From assembly GCF_018847375.1 (NCBI RefSeq), contig NZ_CP072036.1, forward strand, positions 2,542,001-2,606,000: 64,000 bases of DNA, in the 5' to 3' direction. Each line of letters starts with the position of its first letter. Position 1 is the stretch's first letter. Of the stretch, positions 16,957-26,055 are shown in pieces. The stretch comes from Akkermansia massiliensis (lineage in GTDB: Bacteria > Verrucomicrobiota > Verrucomicrobiia > Verrucomicrobiales > Akkermansiaceae). Both the position numbers and the translations under genes were made by a program. The notes beneath the pieces are model-generated. The model did not search any database and was not told the origin of the DNA. It was given only the letters and a program-made list of their open reading frames with translations.

Positions 16957-17982
16957 ATGAAGGAAGAGATTGTACGCATTCAACGGGATGCCCTGGCGCG
17001 CATCGCCCAGGTGTCTGACAGGCGCGGCGTGGAAGACGCGCGCGTAGCCATCCTCGGCAAAAAAGGGGAACTGACCATGGCCCAGACGGGCATGAAGGAC
17101 GTTCCCAGGGAGGAAAAGCCCGCCGTCGGCCAGTTGCTTAACGAGGCCCGCAAGGCTATTACGGAAGCGCTGGACGCCAAGCTGGAGGAAGTGCAGGCCC
17201 AGGCGGACAAGGCCGCCGTGGCCGGCGTTGACCTGACGCTTCCGGCCCGCTCCCTGCCGCAGGGCGGCCTGCATCCCCTCACGATCGTGCGGGATGAAGC
17301 CATCCGCATTCTGCGCCACATGGGTTTTGCCCTGGCGGACGGCCCGGAGATTGAGGACGAGTTCCACTGCTTTGACGCGCTGAACACGCCGGAGGACCAT
17401 CCGGCCCGCAATGAGAAGGACACGTTTTACTTTGATTCCGGCAAGCTGCTGCGTACGCACACCTCCACCGTGCAAATACGCTCCATGGAGAAGCAGACGC
17501 CCCCCGTGCGCGTGATTTCCCCCGGCTCCGCCTACCGCCGTGACGAGATTGACGCCACGCACCTTTCCGCCTTCAACCAGCTGGAAGGCCTGTATGTGGA
17601 CACGGACGTTTCCGTGGGCGACCTGAAAGGGACGCTGGAATACTTCCTGCGCGCCCTCTTCGGCTCCGATACGGAAGTGCGCTTCCGCCCCCATTTCTTC
17701 CCGTTCACGGAACCCAGCTTTGAAATTGACGTGAAGCTGAAGGTGGACGGCCAAGAACCGCGCTGGGTGGAGATCGCCGGCTGCGGCATGGTGGACCCGA
17801 ACGTCTTTGAAGCCGTGGACCGCGAACTGGGGCTGGAACCCGGCGTGCAGGCCCGCTACACGGGGCTGACCGGATTTGCCTTCGGCATCGGCCTGGACCG
17901 CCTGGCCATGATCCGCTGGGGCATCCGGGACATCCGCGCCCTGATTGAGAACGACGTGCGCTTCCTTGCCCAATTCCAATAA
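16957..17982 (+). CDS. pheS: Phenylalanyl-tRNA synthetase alpha subunit
   Basis: The catalytic subunit of the alpha2-beta2 class II synthetase, 341 residues and full length. It has the N-terminal coiled-coil arm (about 1-90), then motif 1 (LRHMGFALADGPEIEDEFHCFDALN, PEDHPARN), motif 2 (IRSMEKQTPPVRVISPGSAYRRDEIDATH) and motif 3 (GLDRLAMIRWGI near the C-terminus). It lies 18 bp before pheT in an operon. No Shine-Dalgarno sequence is evident before the ATG. Confidence 0.97.
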   Translation: MKEEIVRIQRDALARIAQVSDRRGVEDARVAILGKKGELTMAQTGMKDVPREEKPAVGQLLNEARKAITEALDAKLEEVQAQADKAAVAGVDLTLPARSLPQGGLHPLTIVRDEAIRILRHMGFALADGPEIEDEFHCFDALNTPEDHPARNEKDTFYFDSGKLLRTHTSTVQIRSMEKQTPPVRVISPGSAYRRDEIDATHLSAFNQLEGLYVDTDVSVGDLKGTLEYFLRALFGSDTEVRFRPHFFPFTEPSFEIDVKLKVDGQEPRWVEIAGCGMVDPNVFEAVDRELGLEPGVQARYTGLTGFAFGIGLDRLAMIRWGIRDIRALIENDVRFLAQFQ

Positions 17983-18000
17983 TTTTTACCTTACTCAGAT

Positions 18001-20520
18001 ATGAAAATTTCCCTTAACTGGCTTTCCCAGTATATTGACCTGGCCGGCCTGAGCGTGGACGAAATGTCGGACATGCTGACCTTTGCCGGCATTGAAGTGG
18101 AAGACATCCGCCAGCAGGGCGTGGACTCCCCGTACGTGGTGGTGGCCCGCGTGGCTGCCGCGGAACAGCATCCCCAGGCGGACCGCCTGAAAGTCTGCCA
18201 GGTGGACGTGGGCGACGGCACGCTGCACCAGATTGTGTGCGGCGCGCAGAACTACAAGGTGGGGGACAAGGTTCCCTGCGCCCTGCCGGGAGCGGTGCTG
18301 CCCGGCAACTTTGAAATCAAGGTGGGCAAGCTGCGCGGGGTGGAATCCCGCGGCATGCTCTGCTCCGCTTCCGAACTGGGGCTGCCCGACAAGGAGCACG
18401 GCCTCTGGATTCTTCCGCAGGAGCTGGAACCCGGCACGCCGATCTCCCAGGTCGTCAAGGCGGATACGATGGTGGAAGTGGAAGTGACGCCCAACCGTCC
18501 GGACCTGCTTTCCCACAACGGCATGGCGTATGAACTGGCCGCCATCTCCGGACGGGAGTACAGGCCCGTTTCCATTGATGACGCCGGGGTGGAGCTGGAA
18601 CCCGCCGGGGACTTCGTGCGGCTGGACCAGCCGGACCTGAACCCGTACTACACCGCCGTGAAAATCAGCGGCGTGAAGGTGCAGGAAAGCCCGGAATGGC
18701 TGAAGGAACGCCTGGTGGCCATCGGCCTGCGCCCCATCAACAACATCGTGGACGTCACCAACTACGTCCTGCATGAACTGGGCACGCCCCTCCACGCGTT
18801 TGACGCGGCGAAGGTGCAGGGCGGCATCGTCACCCGCACCGCCTACGAAGGGGAAACCTTCAAGGCCCTGGACGGGCAGGAATACACCCTCAACTGCACG
18901 GACCTGGTCGTCGCGGACCAGTCCGGCAAGGCGCTCGCCATCGGCGGCGTGATGGGCGGGGAGGAAAGCGGCGTGACGGAAGCCACTACGGACATTATTC
19001 TGGAATCCGCCTGGTTCAAGCCCTCCTCCGTGCGCGCCACGTCCCGCAGGCTGGCCCTGTCTTCCGACTCCTCCTACCGCTTTGAACGCGGCACCTCCGC
19101 CTGGAACGTGTTGCGCGGTTCCGTGCGCGCCGTGGAACTGATTCTCCAGCTGGCGGGCGGCACGGCCTCCAAGACGTATGTGGCCGGCGCCCCCGTGGCG
19201 AATCCGGCCCATGCCTGCATGCCTTCCTGCGGGGAGCCGGACGGCCCCGTTTCCGCGTTCGCTTCCCTGAAGCAGGGGAAGGGCGCCACGGTGACCAATG
19301 AACTGGGCTTCGTGAAGCTTCCCTGGAAGGCTCTGGACCAGATGTCCGGCGGTTCCATTTCCCACGAGGAAGGCGCGCGCATCCTGGCGGCGCTGGGCCT
19401 GATGCAGGTTCCGGACGCCCCGGAATGCTGGCTGATCCCCTCCCACCGCCTGGACCTTACGCGCCCCTGCGACTTGCTGGAGGAAATCGTCCGCGTCTTC
19501 GGGCTGGACGGCATCCCGTCCCGCTTCTCCGGCCCCTTCGTCACGGAATCCCCCGTAGACGTGGCCTATAACTTCCAGATGGGCCTGCGCCGCAAGCTGG
19601 CGGCCCTGGGGTTCTATGAAACCCAGACCATCAAGCTCATCGCCTCTGAAGCCGCTGACGGCGCCATCGCCCAGGTGAAGGACGCGCTACCCCTGCGCCC
19701 CCTGCAGGACGGCGACCTCATCCGCGTGTCCCTGCCGCTCAGCGAGGACCACTCCGTACTGCGCCCCGCGCACACGCCCGGCCTGATTGCCGCCGCCGTG
19801 CGCAACAGCAACCAGGGCGTCTCCGGCCTGCGCTTCTTTGAACTTGGCCGCGTCTTCCGCAATACGGGCGGCGGCAAGGGCAGGGACATTGAAACGGATA
19901 CCCTGGGCATCCTGCTTTCCGGGGACCGCACGGCGCGCTCCTGGGCGGACCCCAGGCCGGAACAGGCCTCCTTTGAAGACCTGCTGGCCGTCATGGAAGC
20001 GCTGGCTCCGGGCCACCGCTTTACGCTGACCCCCGCCAAACCGCGCGAACAGGCCGCCCTGGGGGCGGACGTGCAGCTTGACGGGAAGGCCTGCGGCTAC
20101 TTCGCCCGCCTGTCCCTGGCGCGTTGCCGGGAGCTGGGCCTGGACCAGCCCGTGTACGTGGCGGAACTGGACCTCCGCAAGATGCAGGAAATTCTCACCG
20201 CTCCCGTGAAGGCCGCGGAACTGCCCCAGTTCCCCGGCTCCTCCCGTGATGCGGCCATGGAACTGCCCCTTTCCACGCCCAATGCGGACATCGTGAAAGC
20301 CATTGAAGCCGCACGGGAAAAACTGCTTGTCAGCTACTCCTGCTTTGACGTATTCACGGACCCCTCCGGTGAAAAGCTCCCGGCGGACCGCAAATCCATT
20401 GCCTACACCTTCCTGTACAGGGATCCGGCCAAGACCCTCACGGCCGCGGAAGTGGACGCCGCGCACCAGCGCGTGCTGAAAGCCCTGGCGGACAAGGTAA
20501 AGGGCCTTTCCTTCAGATAA
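18001..20520 (+). CDS. pheT: Phenylalanyl-tRNA synthetase beta subunit
   Basis: An 839-residue beta subunit, slightly longer than the usual roughly 800. It holds an EMAP/OB-type tRNA-binding domain (about 38-150, VARVAAAEQHPQADRLKVCQVDVGDG), the B3/B4 editing domain (about 200-360, with NIVDVTNYVLHELGTPLHAFD and GGVMGGEESGVTE), B5, the catalytic-like core (FFELGRVFR) and a C-terminal FDX-ACB domain (FPGSSRDAAMELPLSTPNADI to the end). It follows pheS by 18 bp and has no clear ribosome binding site. Confidence 0.97.
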   Translation: MKISLNWLSQYIDLAGLSVDEMSDMLTFAGIEVEDIRQQGVDSPYVVVARVAAAEQHPQADRLKVCQVDVGDGTLHQIVCGAQNYKVGDKVPCALPGAVLPGNFEIKVGKLRGVESRGMLCSASELGLPDKEHGLWILPQELEPGTPISQVVKADTMVEVEVTPNRPDLLSHNGMAYELAAISGREYRPVSIDDAGVELEPAGDFVRLDQPDLNPYYTAVKISGVKVQESPEWLKERLVAIGLRPINNIVDVTNYVLHELGTPLHAFDAAKVQGGIVTRTAYEGETFKALDGQEYTLNCTDLVVADQSGKALAIGGVMGGEESGVTEATTDIILESAWFKPSSVRATSRRLALSSDSSYRFERGTSAWNVLRGSVRAVELILQLAGGTASKTYVAGAPVANPAHACMPSCGEPDGPVSAFASLKQGKGATVTNELGFVKLPWKALDQMSGGSISHEEGARILAALGLMQVPDAPECWLIPSHRLDLTRPCDLLEEIVRVFGLDGIPSRFSGPFVTESPVDVAYNFQMGLRRKLAALGFYETQTIKLIASEAADGAIAQVKDALPLRPLQDGDLIRVSLPLSEDHSVLRPAHTPGLIAAAVRNSNQGVSGLRFFELGRVFRNTGGGKGRDIETDTLGILLSGDRTARSWADPRPEQASFEDLLAVMEALAPGHRFTLTPAKPREQAALGADVQLDGKACGYFARLSLARCRELGLDQPVYVAELDLRKMQEILTAPVKAAELPQFPGSSRDAAMELPLSTPNADIVKAIEAAREKLLVSYSCFDVFTDPSGEKLPADRKSIAYTFLYRDPAKTLTAAEVDAAHQRVLKALADKVKGLSFR

Positions 20521-20545
20521 CCCCCGTCAACGGGCCGCGCGTTTC

Positions 20546-21604
20546 ATGAACCGGAGCGCGCGGCCTCTCTTTTCATTTCCCATGCACCTGACTTCCCTGC
20601 GCCATGCGGGCCTGGCTGCCGCCCGCGTTCTGATGATGGCGGCATGGTTCGGCCTGTCCGTATGGGCGGCGGGCGTGGTATTTTACAATGTATGGGGCGG
20701 CGCCGTGCTGGTGTGGCTTTACCTGGCGGCCATGGCGTGCGCCTTCATCTTCCGCAGAAAGCGGCCCGTATTCTGGCGCGCCTCCTGGGGCGTGCTGGCC
20801 CTGCTGCTGGCGTACTACCTGTGCATTCCTGCGACGAACGGCAAGGAATGGCAGCCGTCCTGGAGCCGGTTGCCCGCCGTGGAAATCAACGGGAATGAAA
20901 TCCTGGTGAAGGACGTGCGCAGCTTCGTTTACCGGACGGAGCGGGACTTTGACGTGCGCTACGTGACGCGCCGCTTTGACCTGGACAAGCTGGCCACGCT
21001 GGACTTCGCCGTGAGCCACTGGGACGGAATGGAATTTGTAGCCCACACCATGCTCTCCTTCGGCTTTGAGGATGGGAAGCATTTGGCCCTGTCCGTGGAG
21101 ACGCGCCTGCCGGAAGGGGTGGAGCAGGGGACCGTTCCGGGCCTCTACAAGCAGTTCAACGTGATTTACATCCTGGCGGACGAGGAAGATTTGTTCGACT
21201 TGCGCACCACCTACCGGAAGGAGGACATGTACCTGTACCGCATCAACATCGGCAGGGAAAACCTGAAAAAGGCCTTCCTGGGCTTTGCGGAGAAAATCAA
21301 CAGCCTCCATGAACGCCCGCGTTACTACAACACCGTCACCGCCAACTGCACGACGGAGCTGGTGGATACGTTCAAGAACTACCTGGGCGTGCGCCGCTGG
21401 CAGTGGACGCCCCTCTTCAACGGCATGTGCGACCAGGACGCCTATGACCGGGGGGAGCTGCTCCATCTGCCCGGAGAAAACTTCCGTGAACTGAAAAAAC
21501 GCTCCTTCCTGGGGCATGGCGGGGAAGGGCTGGACTGGGCAGCCCTCCGCCGCCGCTGGGAGGAGGGCTGGCGCACGGACCCGTCCGCTCCGGTCAAAGA
21601 GTAG
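20546..21604 (+). CDS. DUF4105 membrane-anchored protein
   Basis: A 352-residue protein with three N-terminal hydrophobic segments (about 24-48, 51-68, 77-95), followed by a globular region. It contains a YNTVTANCTTELVDTF motif typical of the DUF4105 (Lnb N-terminal periplasmic) family, in which the Asn-Cys pair is thought to form part of a papain-like active site. Activity is unproven. The start may be 20546 or 20582 (MHLTSL). The 3' end overlaps the convergent M15 peptidase gene by 11 bp. Confidence 0.7.
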   Translation: MNRSARPLFSFPMHLTSLRHAGLAAARVLMMAAWFGLSVWAAGVVFYNVWGGAVLVWLYLAAMACAFIFRRKRPVFWRASWGVLALLLAYYLCIPATNGKEWQPSWSRLPAVEINGNEILVKDVRSFVYRTERDFDVRYVTRRFDLDKLATLDFAVSHWDGMEFVAHTMLSFGFEDGKHLALSVETRLPEGVEQGTVPGLYKQFNVIYILADEEDLFDLRTTYRKEDMYLYRINIGRENLKKAFLGFAEKINSLHERPRYYNTVTANCTTELVDTFKNYLGVRRWQWTPLFNGMCDQDAYDRGELLHLPGENFRELKKRSFLGHGGEGLDWAALRRRWEEGWRTDPSAPVKE

Positions 21605-22187
21605 CGAACTGGAAGTGCATCCAGTCGTAATCGCGTGCGCGTCCCAGGGATACGGCCCCCTCCGCCTCCACGAACTGCCAGAAGGCCGCGTACTCCGGTC
21701 CGGACAGTACCGCTTTCGGTGCAGGGATGTTCAGGCCGTTCCTGTCCGGGTCCATGTCCACGGCAATGCCCCAGGCATGCATGGACGTGGCCTTCCCGCC
21801 GATGATGGAGCGGTTGTTGAAGCAGCCTCCGTACAGGTCCAGCCCCAGTTCCCGTATCTTCTCCATGCCGTAATGGTCCAGGGTGGCCTGGAAAATGCGG
21901 AGGAGCGGTTCCGCCACCAGCTTGTGGCAGCGCATGGTGGAAACGGTCGTGTTCCTCTCCCATGCCAGTCGCATGATGTATGGCAGCCGGATACTGGTCA
22001 TGTTGCTTTCATCCCCCGCGCGGCCGAAGACGGACTTCCCGGAGCGCACTTCCTCCTGGCTGGGCCAGGAATGTTCCGGCTGGCGGATGCCCAGTTTTTC
22101 CATCAGGGCTTGCGCCGTCCGGGGACCGGGGATGCCGTCCGCATCCAGTCCCAGATGCTGTTGAATCAATTTCCAGTGTTCTTTCAT
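21594..22187 (-). CDS. M15-type zinc peptidase with peptidoglycan-binding N-terminus
   Basis: A 197-residue protein. Residues 6-33 (LIQQHLGLDADGIPGPRTAQALMEKL) match a single peptidoglycan-binding repeat. The rest is an M15 DD-carboxypeptidase/endopeptidase fold with H137 in SMHAWGIAVDMD, D144 in the same motif, and H191 in DWMHFQ as zinc ligands. The architecture and lack of a signal peptide resemble phage endolysins of the M15 group. No phage genes flank it, so it may be a domesticated lysin or a remnant. It could also be released by lysis or non-classical export. Confidence 0.82.
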   Translation of the reverse strand: MKEHWKLIQQHLGLDADGIPGPRTAQALMEKLGIRQPEHSWPSQEEVRSGKSVFGRAGDESNMTSIRLPYIMRLAWERNTTVSTMRCHKLVAEPLLRIFQATLDHYGMEKIRELGLDLYGGCFNNRSIIGGKATSMHAWGIAVDMDPDRNGLNIPAPKAVLSGPEYAAFWQFVEAEGAVSLGRARDYDWMHFQFATL

Positions 22188-22289
22188 AGGAGTTCACGCT
22201 AGGAGTTTCCTCCCGTAAGTTCCACATTTTTCCTGCCAGCGGCATTCCTGCCTTTCCGGAAGGGGAGAAAAAGAAGCGGGGTGTCTTTT

Positions 22290-22343
22290 ATGTTGCGGAA
22301 AGGACTCATTCTGCTACACTTTTATTCACCTTTTATTTTATGA
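22290..22343 (+). CDS. Possible 17-codon leader peptide overlapping the lyase start
   Basis: ATG at 22290 opens a 17-codon frame (MLRKGLILLHFYSPFIL) preceded by GCGGGG. Its TGA overlaps the lyase ATG as ATGA (22340-22343). Its location recalls tnaC, but it lacks the Trp and Pro pattern of TnaC. A competing reading is that 22293-22320 (TTGCGG, 16 bp, TACACT) is the promoter, in which case the leader would not be transcribed. Confidence 0.25.
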   Translation: MLRKGLILLHFYSPFIL

Positions 22344-23803
22344 ATTCAGAACCATCCAACGTTGTCAAATTTTACAATGGGGAACAAATTCCCCTGGAAC
22401 TGCATAAAGTCCGCGTGGTGCAGAAGCTGCATCTTGTCCCCGTGGAACGCCGTCTGGAAGCCGCGCAGGAAGCCGGGTTCAACACGTTCCAGTTGAGCAC
22501 GAACGACGTTTACCTGGACATGCTGACGGATTCCGGCGTCAACGCCATGAGCGACAACCAGATCGCCGCCATGTTCCGTGCGGACGACGCCTATGCCGGT
22601 TCCCAGAGCTTTGACCGCCTGAAGCAGGCCGTATGGGACGTCTTCGGCAAGGAATACCTGCTTCCCGCCCACCAGGGCCGCGCCTGTGAAAACATCATCG
22701 CCCGCACCTTCGTGAAGCCCGGGGACGTGGTTCCCATGAACTACCATTTCACCACCACGCACGCCCACATTGACCTGAACGGCGGCAAGATTGAGGAACT
22801 GGTGGCGGATGACGCCGTCAACCCGGTCAGCACCAACCCCTTCAAGGGCAACCTGGACCCCGCCAAGCTGCGCGACTGCATCGCCCGCCATGGGGCGGAC
22901 AAAATTCCCTTCGTGCGCATGGAGGCCTCCACCAATTTAATCGGCGGCCAGCCTTTCTCCATTGCCAACATGCGTGAAATCCGCGGCATTTGCGACGAAT
23001 TCGGCATCATGCTGGTGCTGGACGCCTCCCTGATCGGGGAAAACGCCTACTTCATCAAGATGCGTGAAGACGAGTTCAAGGACTCCTCCTGCGCTGACAT
23101 CCTGAAAACCATGTGCGGCCTGGCGGACCTGGTATACTTCTCCGCCCGCAAGGTTTCCTCCTCCCGCGGCGGCGGCATCTGCACGAACGACCGCTCCATC
23201 GCCAAGAAAATGGAGCACCTGGTTCCCCTGTTTGAAGGCTTCCTGACCTACGGCGGCATCTCCGTGCGTGAAATTGAAGCCATGGCCGTGGGCCTGTATG
23301 AAACCACGGACCTGACCGTGATTTCCCAGAGCCCCTCCTTCATTGAATACTTCATCGGCCAGATGGTGGACATGGGCATTCCCTGCGTGACCCCCGCGGG
23401 CGGCCTGGGCGCCCATATTGACGCCGGGCGCTTCCTGCCCCATATTCCGCAGGAGGACTATCCTGCCGGGGCCCTGGCGGCGGCCTTCTTCATCGCCTCC
23501 GGCGTGCGCGGGATGGAACGCGGCACGCTCTCCAGCGTCCGCGACGAAAACGGCGACGACATTCTGGCGGATGTGGAACTGCTCCGCCTGGCCTTCCCGC
23601 GCCGCGTCTTCACGCTGTCCCAGGTCAAATACGTGGCGGACCGCATGAAATGGCTCTACGACAACCGCGACCTGATCGGCGGCCTGGAATTCGTGGAGGA
23701 ACCGCCCGTGCTGCGCTTCTTCATGGGCAAGCTCCGCGCCAAGAGCGACTGGCCTGAAAAACTGGCGGCCAAGTACCGCCAGGACTTCGGGGAAAGCCTG
23801 TAA
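22340..23803 (+). CDS. Tryptophanase/tyrosine phenol-lyase family PLP enzyme (divergent)
   Basis: A 487-residue beta-eliminating lyase homologue. Family landmarks: LTDSGVNAMSD, DDAYAGSQSF (Y85 equals the TPL active-site Tyr), LPAHQGR, D228 (PLP ring nitrogen) and the PLP lysine K271 in SARKV. GMERG carries R394, matching the TPL-specific Arg381 rather than the Ile of tryptophanase. Against this, the Arg that follows the PLP Asp in both enzymes (DATR or DSAR) is Leu here (DASL, L231), and SxKKD has become SARKV. The fold is certain; the substrate (Tyr, Trp or another amino acid) is not. A hairpin follows the gene. Confidence 0.85.
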   Translation: MNSEPSNVVKFYNGEQIPLELHKVRVVQKLHLVPVERRLEAAQEAGFNTFQLSTNDVYLDMLTDSGVNAMSDNQIAAMFRADDAYAGSQSFDRLKQAVWDVFGKEYLLPAHQGRACENIIARTFVKPGDVVPMNYHFTTTHAHIDLNGGKIEELVADDAVNPVSTNPFKGNLDPAKLRDCIARHGADKIPFVRMEASTNLIGGQPFSIANMREIRGICDEFGIMLVLDASLIGENAYFIKMREDEFKDSSCADILKTMCGLADLVYFSARKVSSSRGGGICTNDRSIAKKMEHLVPLFEGFLTYGGISVREIEAMAVGLYETTDLTVISQSPSFIEYFIGQMVDMGIPCVTPAGGLGAHIDAGRFLPHIPQEDYPAGALAAAFFIASGVRGMERGTLSSVRDENGDDILADVELLRLAFPRRVFTLSQVKYVADRMKWLYDNRDLIGGLEFVEEPPVLRFFMGKLRAKSDWPEKLAAKYRQDFGESL

Positions 23804-23830
23804 GCGCCTTTTCTCAGTTCTCAACCATTT

Positions 23831-23862
23831 GCAAGGGCTGAACCGTCTGGTTCGGCCCTTGC
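23831..23862 (+). terminator. Hairpin after the lyase gene
   Basis: GCAAGGGC-T-GAACC-GTCT-GGTTC-G-GCCCTTGC folds into a near-perfect 14-pair hairpin 27 bp past the stop. There is no T-run, so it may terminate poorly or protect the 3' end. Confidence 0.6.
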
Positions 23863-24304
23863 CGTCATGAAAGTCTTCCTGCGTGGAAAGATGCAGCGGG
23901 CATGCCGGGGATATGTCCTTCCTCCGTTATTTTTCCCACTGTCGCGTTGCTGAAAATAAGGGGCTGCCGCCCTTATCGGCTCCGAACGGAACATGAAAAG
24001 GGTAAAAAATTCCCTTTGCTGCGCTGCGGAAAGGGATTCGGCCAAGAGGCCGGAAATCCGGACAAGCCCGGTAGAACGGAAAGCGAAATTTCAAGCCCGC
24101 AGGGCAAATGAATCTGAAATGCTCCTTCACTCCCTGGCGCAATAGAATACCTTAGATTATTAATTGATGGCGGAATTTCTCCCGGCGTTTGCAGGAGAGC
24201 CGCATGCCTGCGCGGCAACCTGATCAGAATGCGGACAAAGGCCGCATCTGTTTTTAAAAGAGGGCTCTCTTCCTCTCCATCCGGTTTCATGGCCGCAAGC
24301 GCCT
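23863..24304. other. Intergenic stretch, possible dispersed repeat
   Basis: No gene is supported. Segment 23960-24036 resembles 12658-12725, and its core can form a hairpin (TCCCTTT 24011-24017 with AAAGGGA 24030-24036). Confidence 0.35.
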
Positions 24305-24910
24305 TCAGAGCTCCTGGCTGCGGATAAACTCGAGCATGGCGCGGATGTCCTCCGCGGCCATGGCCGTCTTTGACTTTTCAATCAGAAGATTGCGCCCCGT
24401 CATGATGTAGGACGGGAAAATGCGGAGCCCCATGGCATGAAAGGGCGTCCTGCGGAGCTTGTAGGTGGAGCCGGCGGGAATGGCGCTCTTCCCCGTCTTG
24501 CTGCGGGCAATCATGTTGAACGCCTTTTTGGCTACATCCCCCATCAGCATCACGGCGCGGAGATTCGGGAAAAGGGACAATTCCCGTTCCAGCACGGGGA
24601 GGCTCTCTTCAATCATTTCCTGCGGCACCGCGCTTTCCCTTTTGGGCCTCTTGACGGCGTTGGTGATGTAAATGCCGGCTTCCGTCACGTCACGGATGGA
24701 AGAGGCTGGGAGGCCGCCCCGGCGGAACAGGGGCAGGGCGGTGGACAGGTACAGCGGCGCGGGGGCGTTCCCGTAAAAATCGTCTTCCGGGCATTCCGGA
24801 ACCACTTCATTGACCATCACGGCCAGGATGGACGCCGGGTCCACGCACAGGGAAGGGAGCTGCATCCCCTCCGCGGCCGCCGCCTTCAGTTCTTCCGCCA
24901 GGTCCAGCAT
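24305..24910 (-). CDS. Uracil-DNA glycosylase superfamily protein
   Basis: A 201-residue protein with the UDG-fold order of motifs: an early GNAPAPLYLSTALPLFRRGG region, the strand YITNAVKRPKRE typical of family 4/5-type enzymes, VMLMGDVAKKAF, and a late IFPSYIMTGRN in place of the usual HPS loop. The classical four Cys Fe-S ligands of family 4 are not present, so it is a divergent member and DNA-repair activity is not assured. It lies 16 bp below the kinase gene on the same strand and is probably co-transcribed with it. Confidence 0.7.
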   Translation of the reverse strand: MLDLAEELKAAAAEGMQLPSLCVDPASILAVMVNEVVPECPEDDFYGNAPAPLYLSTALPLFRRGGLPASSIRDVTEAGIYITNAVKRPKRESAVPQEMIEESLPVLERELSLFPNLRAVMLMGDVAKKAFNMIARSKTGKSAIPAGSTYKLRRTPFHAMGLRIFPSYIMTGRNLLIEKSKTAMAAEDIRAMLEFIRSQEL

Positions 24911-24926
24911 GAACGGGAGGTGGGGG

Positions 24927-25976
24927 TCAGAAATTGATCAGGCCCTGCTTCCAGCATATCCAGACGGCCGCCGCCGCGATGAGCAGGATGATGACGAAGG
25001 CGGTGCCTGCGGAAGATTTCTTTCTGGCCTTGGGCAGGGCTTTCCGCGCCACTCCTCCGGCTTGCAGGGTTCCTGCGGCCGCCATGGCGTTGATGTAATC
25101 GTTCCATGCTTTGGCGGAATGGAAGCGGCTGCGTTCATCCGGAGACAGGGCCTTGTCAATCCCGGAAAGGAAGTTCATGGGGTATGTCTTCCGCAGGGCC
25201 GCGTAACTGGTCACCTTCGGGTTGCGGTCCACCACGGAACGCTGGTCCGCCGGGTGGGGAACCTGGCCCGTAAGCAATTCGTAGAACGTGGCGCCCAGCT
25301 CGTACATGTCGCACCAGGGGCCGATTTCGCTCCGGCGTCCGGGGTAGAATTCCGGCGGCGTGTAGCCGGGAGTGATCTGGACGAGGCCCTGGTGCTGGAG
25401 GGTCTTGGTGCGCACGGCGCCGAAGTCGATCAGCTTGGGCGTGCCGTCCGGCTGGATGAAGATGTTTCCCGGCTTGATGTCGCAATGGTAAACCCCCATG
25501 GCGTGAAGATAGTGCAGGATGTCCAGCAGGCGGAACAGAAGGTCCGTGGCCCGTGCCGGCTCCATGCTCTGTCCGGTGGCGTGCATGGTGGTCATCAGGT
25601 CGAACAGGGTCTGCCCCTGGATGTTTTCCATAACGTAATAGCAGGTGCCGTTGGCGTCAAACATGTCGAACACCTGTACGATGCCGGGGTGGTTGAGCTG
25701 GGCCAGGACGGAAGCCTCCTGCCGGGAGTTGGAAATGCTCTGGGCGAAGTTGACGGCGGCCTGTTCGTCCCGCGGGTGGACGAAGCCGGTTTCCATGTCC
25801 CGGTAGGCGTAGGCGTCCGGCATGCATTCCTTGATGACGACGTACCGGGAATGGGGATTGTCCAGCGCCAGGTACGTAATGCCGAAGCCTCCGGCGTTCA
25901 GCACATTCAATATCGTATACTTGTCTTGCAGAACGGTATTGTTCGCAAGCGGGTAAACCAGGGTTTCTTGTTCCAT
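24927..25976 (-). CDS. Hanks-type Ser/Thr protein kinase, membrane-anchored
   Basis: A 349-residue kinase. Glycine loop NAGGFGITYLA (27-37), ATP lysine K49 in VIKE, catalytic loop HCDIKPGN (D166, N171) and DFG (184-186) are intact, followed by GYTPPEF in the activation segment. A single membrane helix lies near the C-terminus (about 325-343, FVIILLIAAAAVWICW) with a very short tail. The kinase domain is therefore cytoplasmic, with no real periplasmic sensor. Targets are unknown. It sits between a UDG-like gene and an unknown winged-helix gene. Confidence 0.92.
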   Translation of the reverse strand: MEQETLVYPLANNTVLQDKYTILNVLNAGGFGITYLALDNPHSRYVVIKECMPDAYAYRDMETGFVHPRDEQAAVNFAQSISNSRQEASVLAQLNHPGIVQVFDMFDANGTCYYVMENIQGQTLFDLMTTMHATGQSMEPARATDLLFRLLDILHYLHAMGVYHCDIKPGNIFIQPDGTPKLIDFGAVRTKTLQHQGLVQITPGYTPPEFYPGRRSEIGPWCDMYELGATFYELLTGQVPHPADQRSVVDRNPKVTSYAALRKTYPMNFLSGIDKALSPDERSRFHSAKAWNDYINAMAAAGTLQAGGVARKALPKARKKSSAGTAFVIILLIAAAAVWICWKQGLINF

Positions 25977-26055
25977 GTCAGGGGGGAGGGCGGGTTGGGG
26001 CCGGGAAAATCTTTAATTCAATACGCAAGTTCTGTCAAGAATCTCTCTGCCGTAT

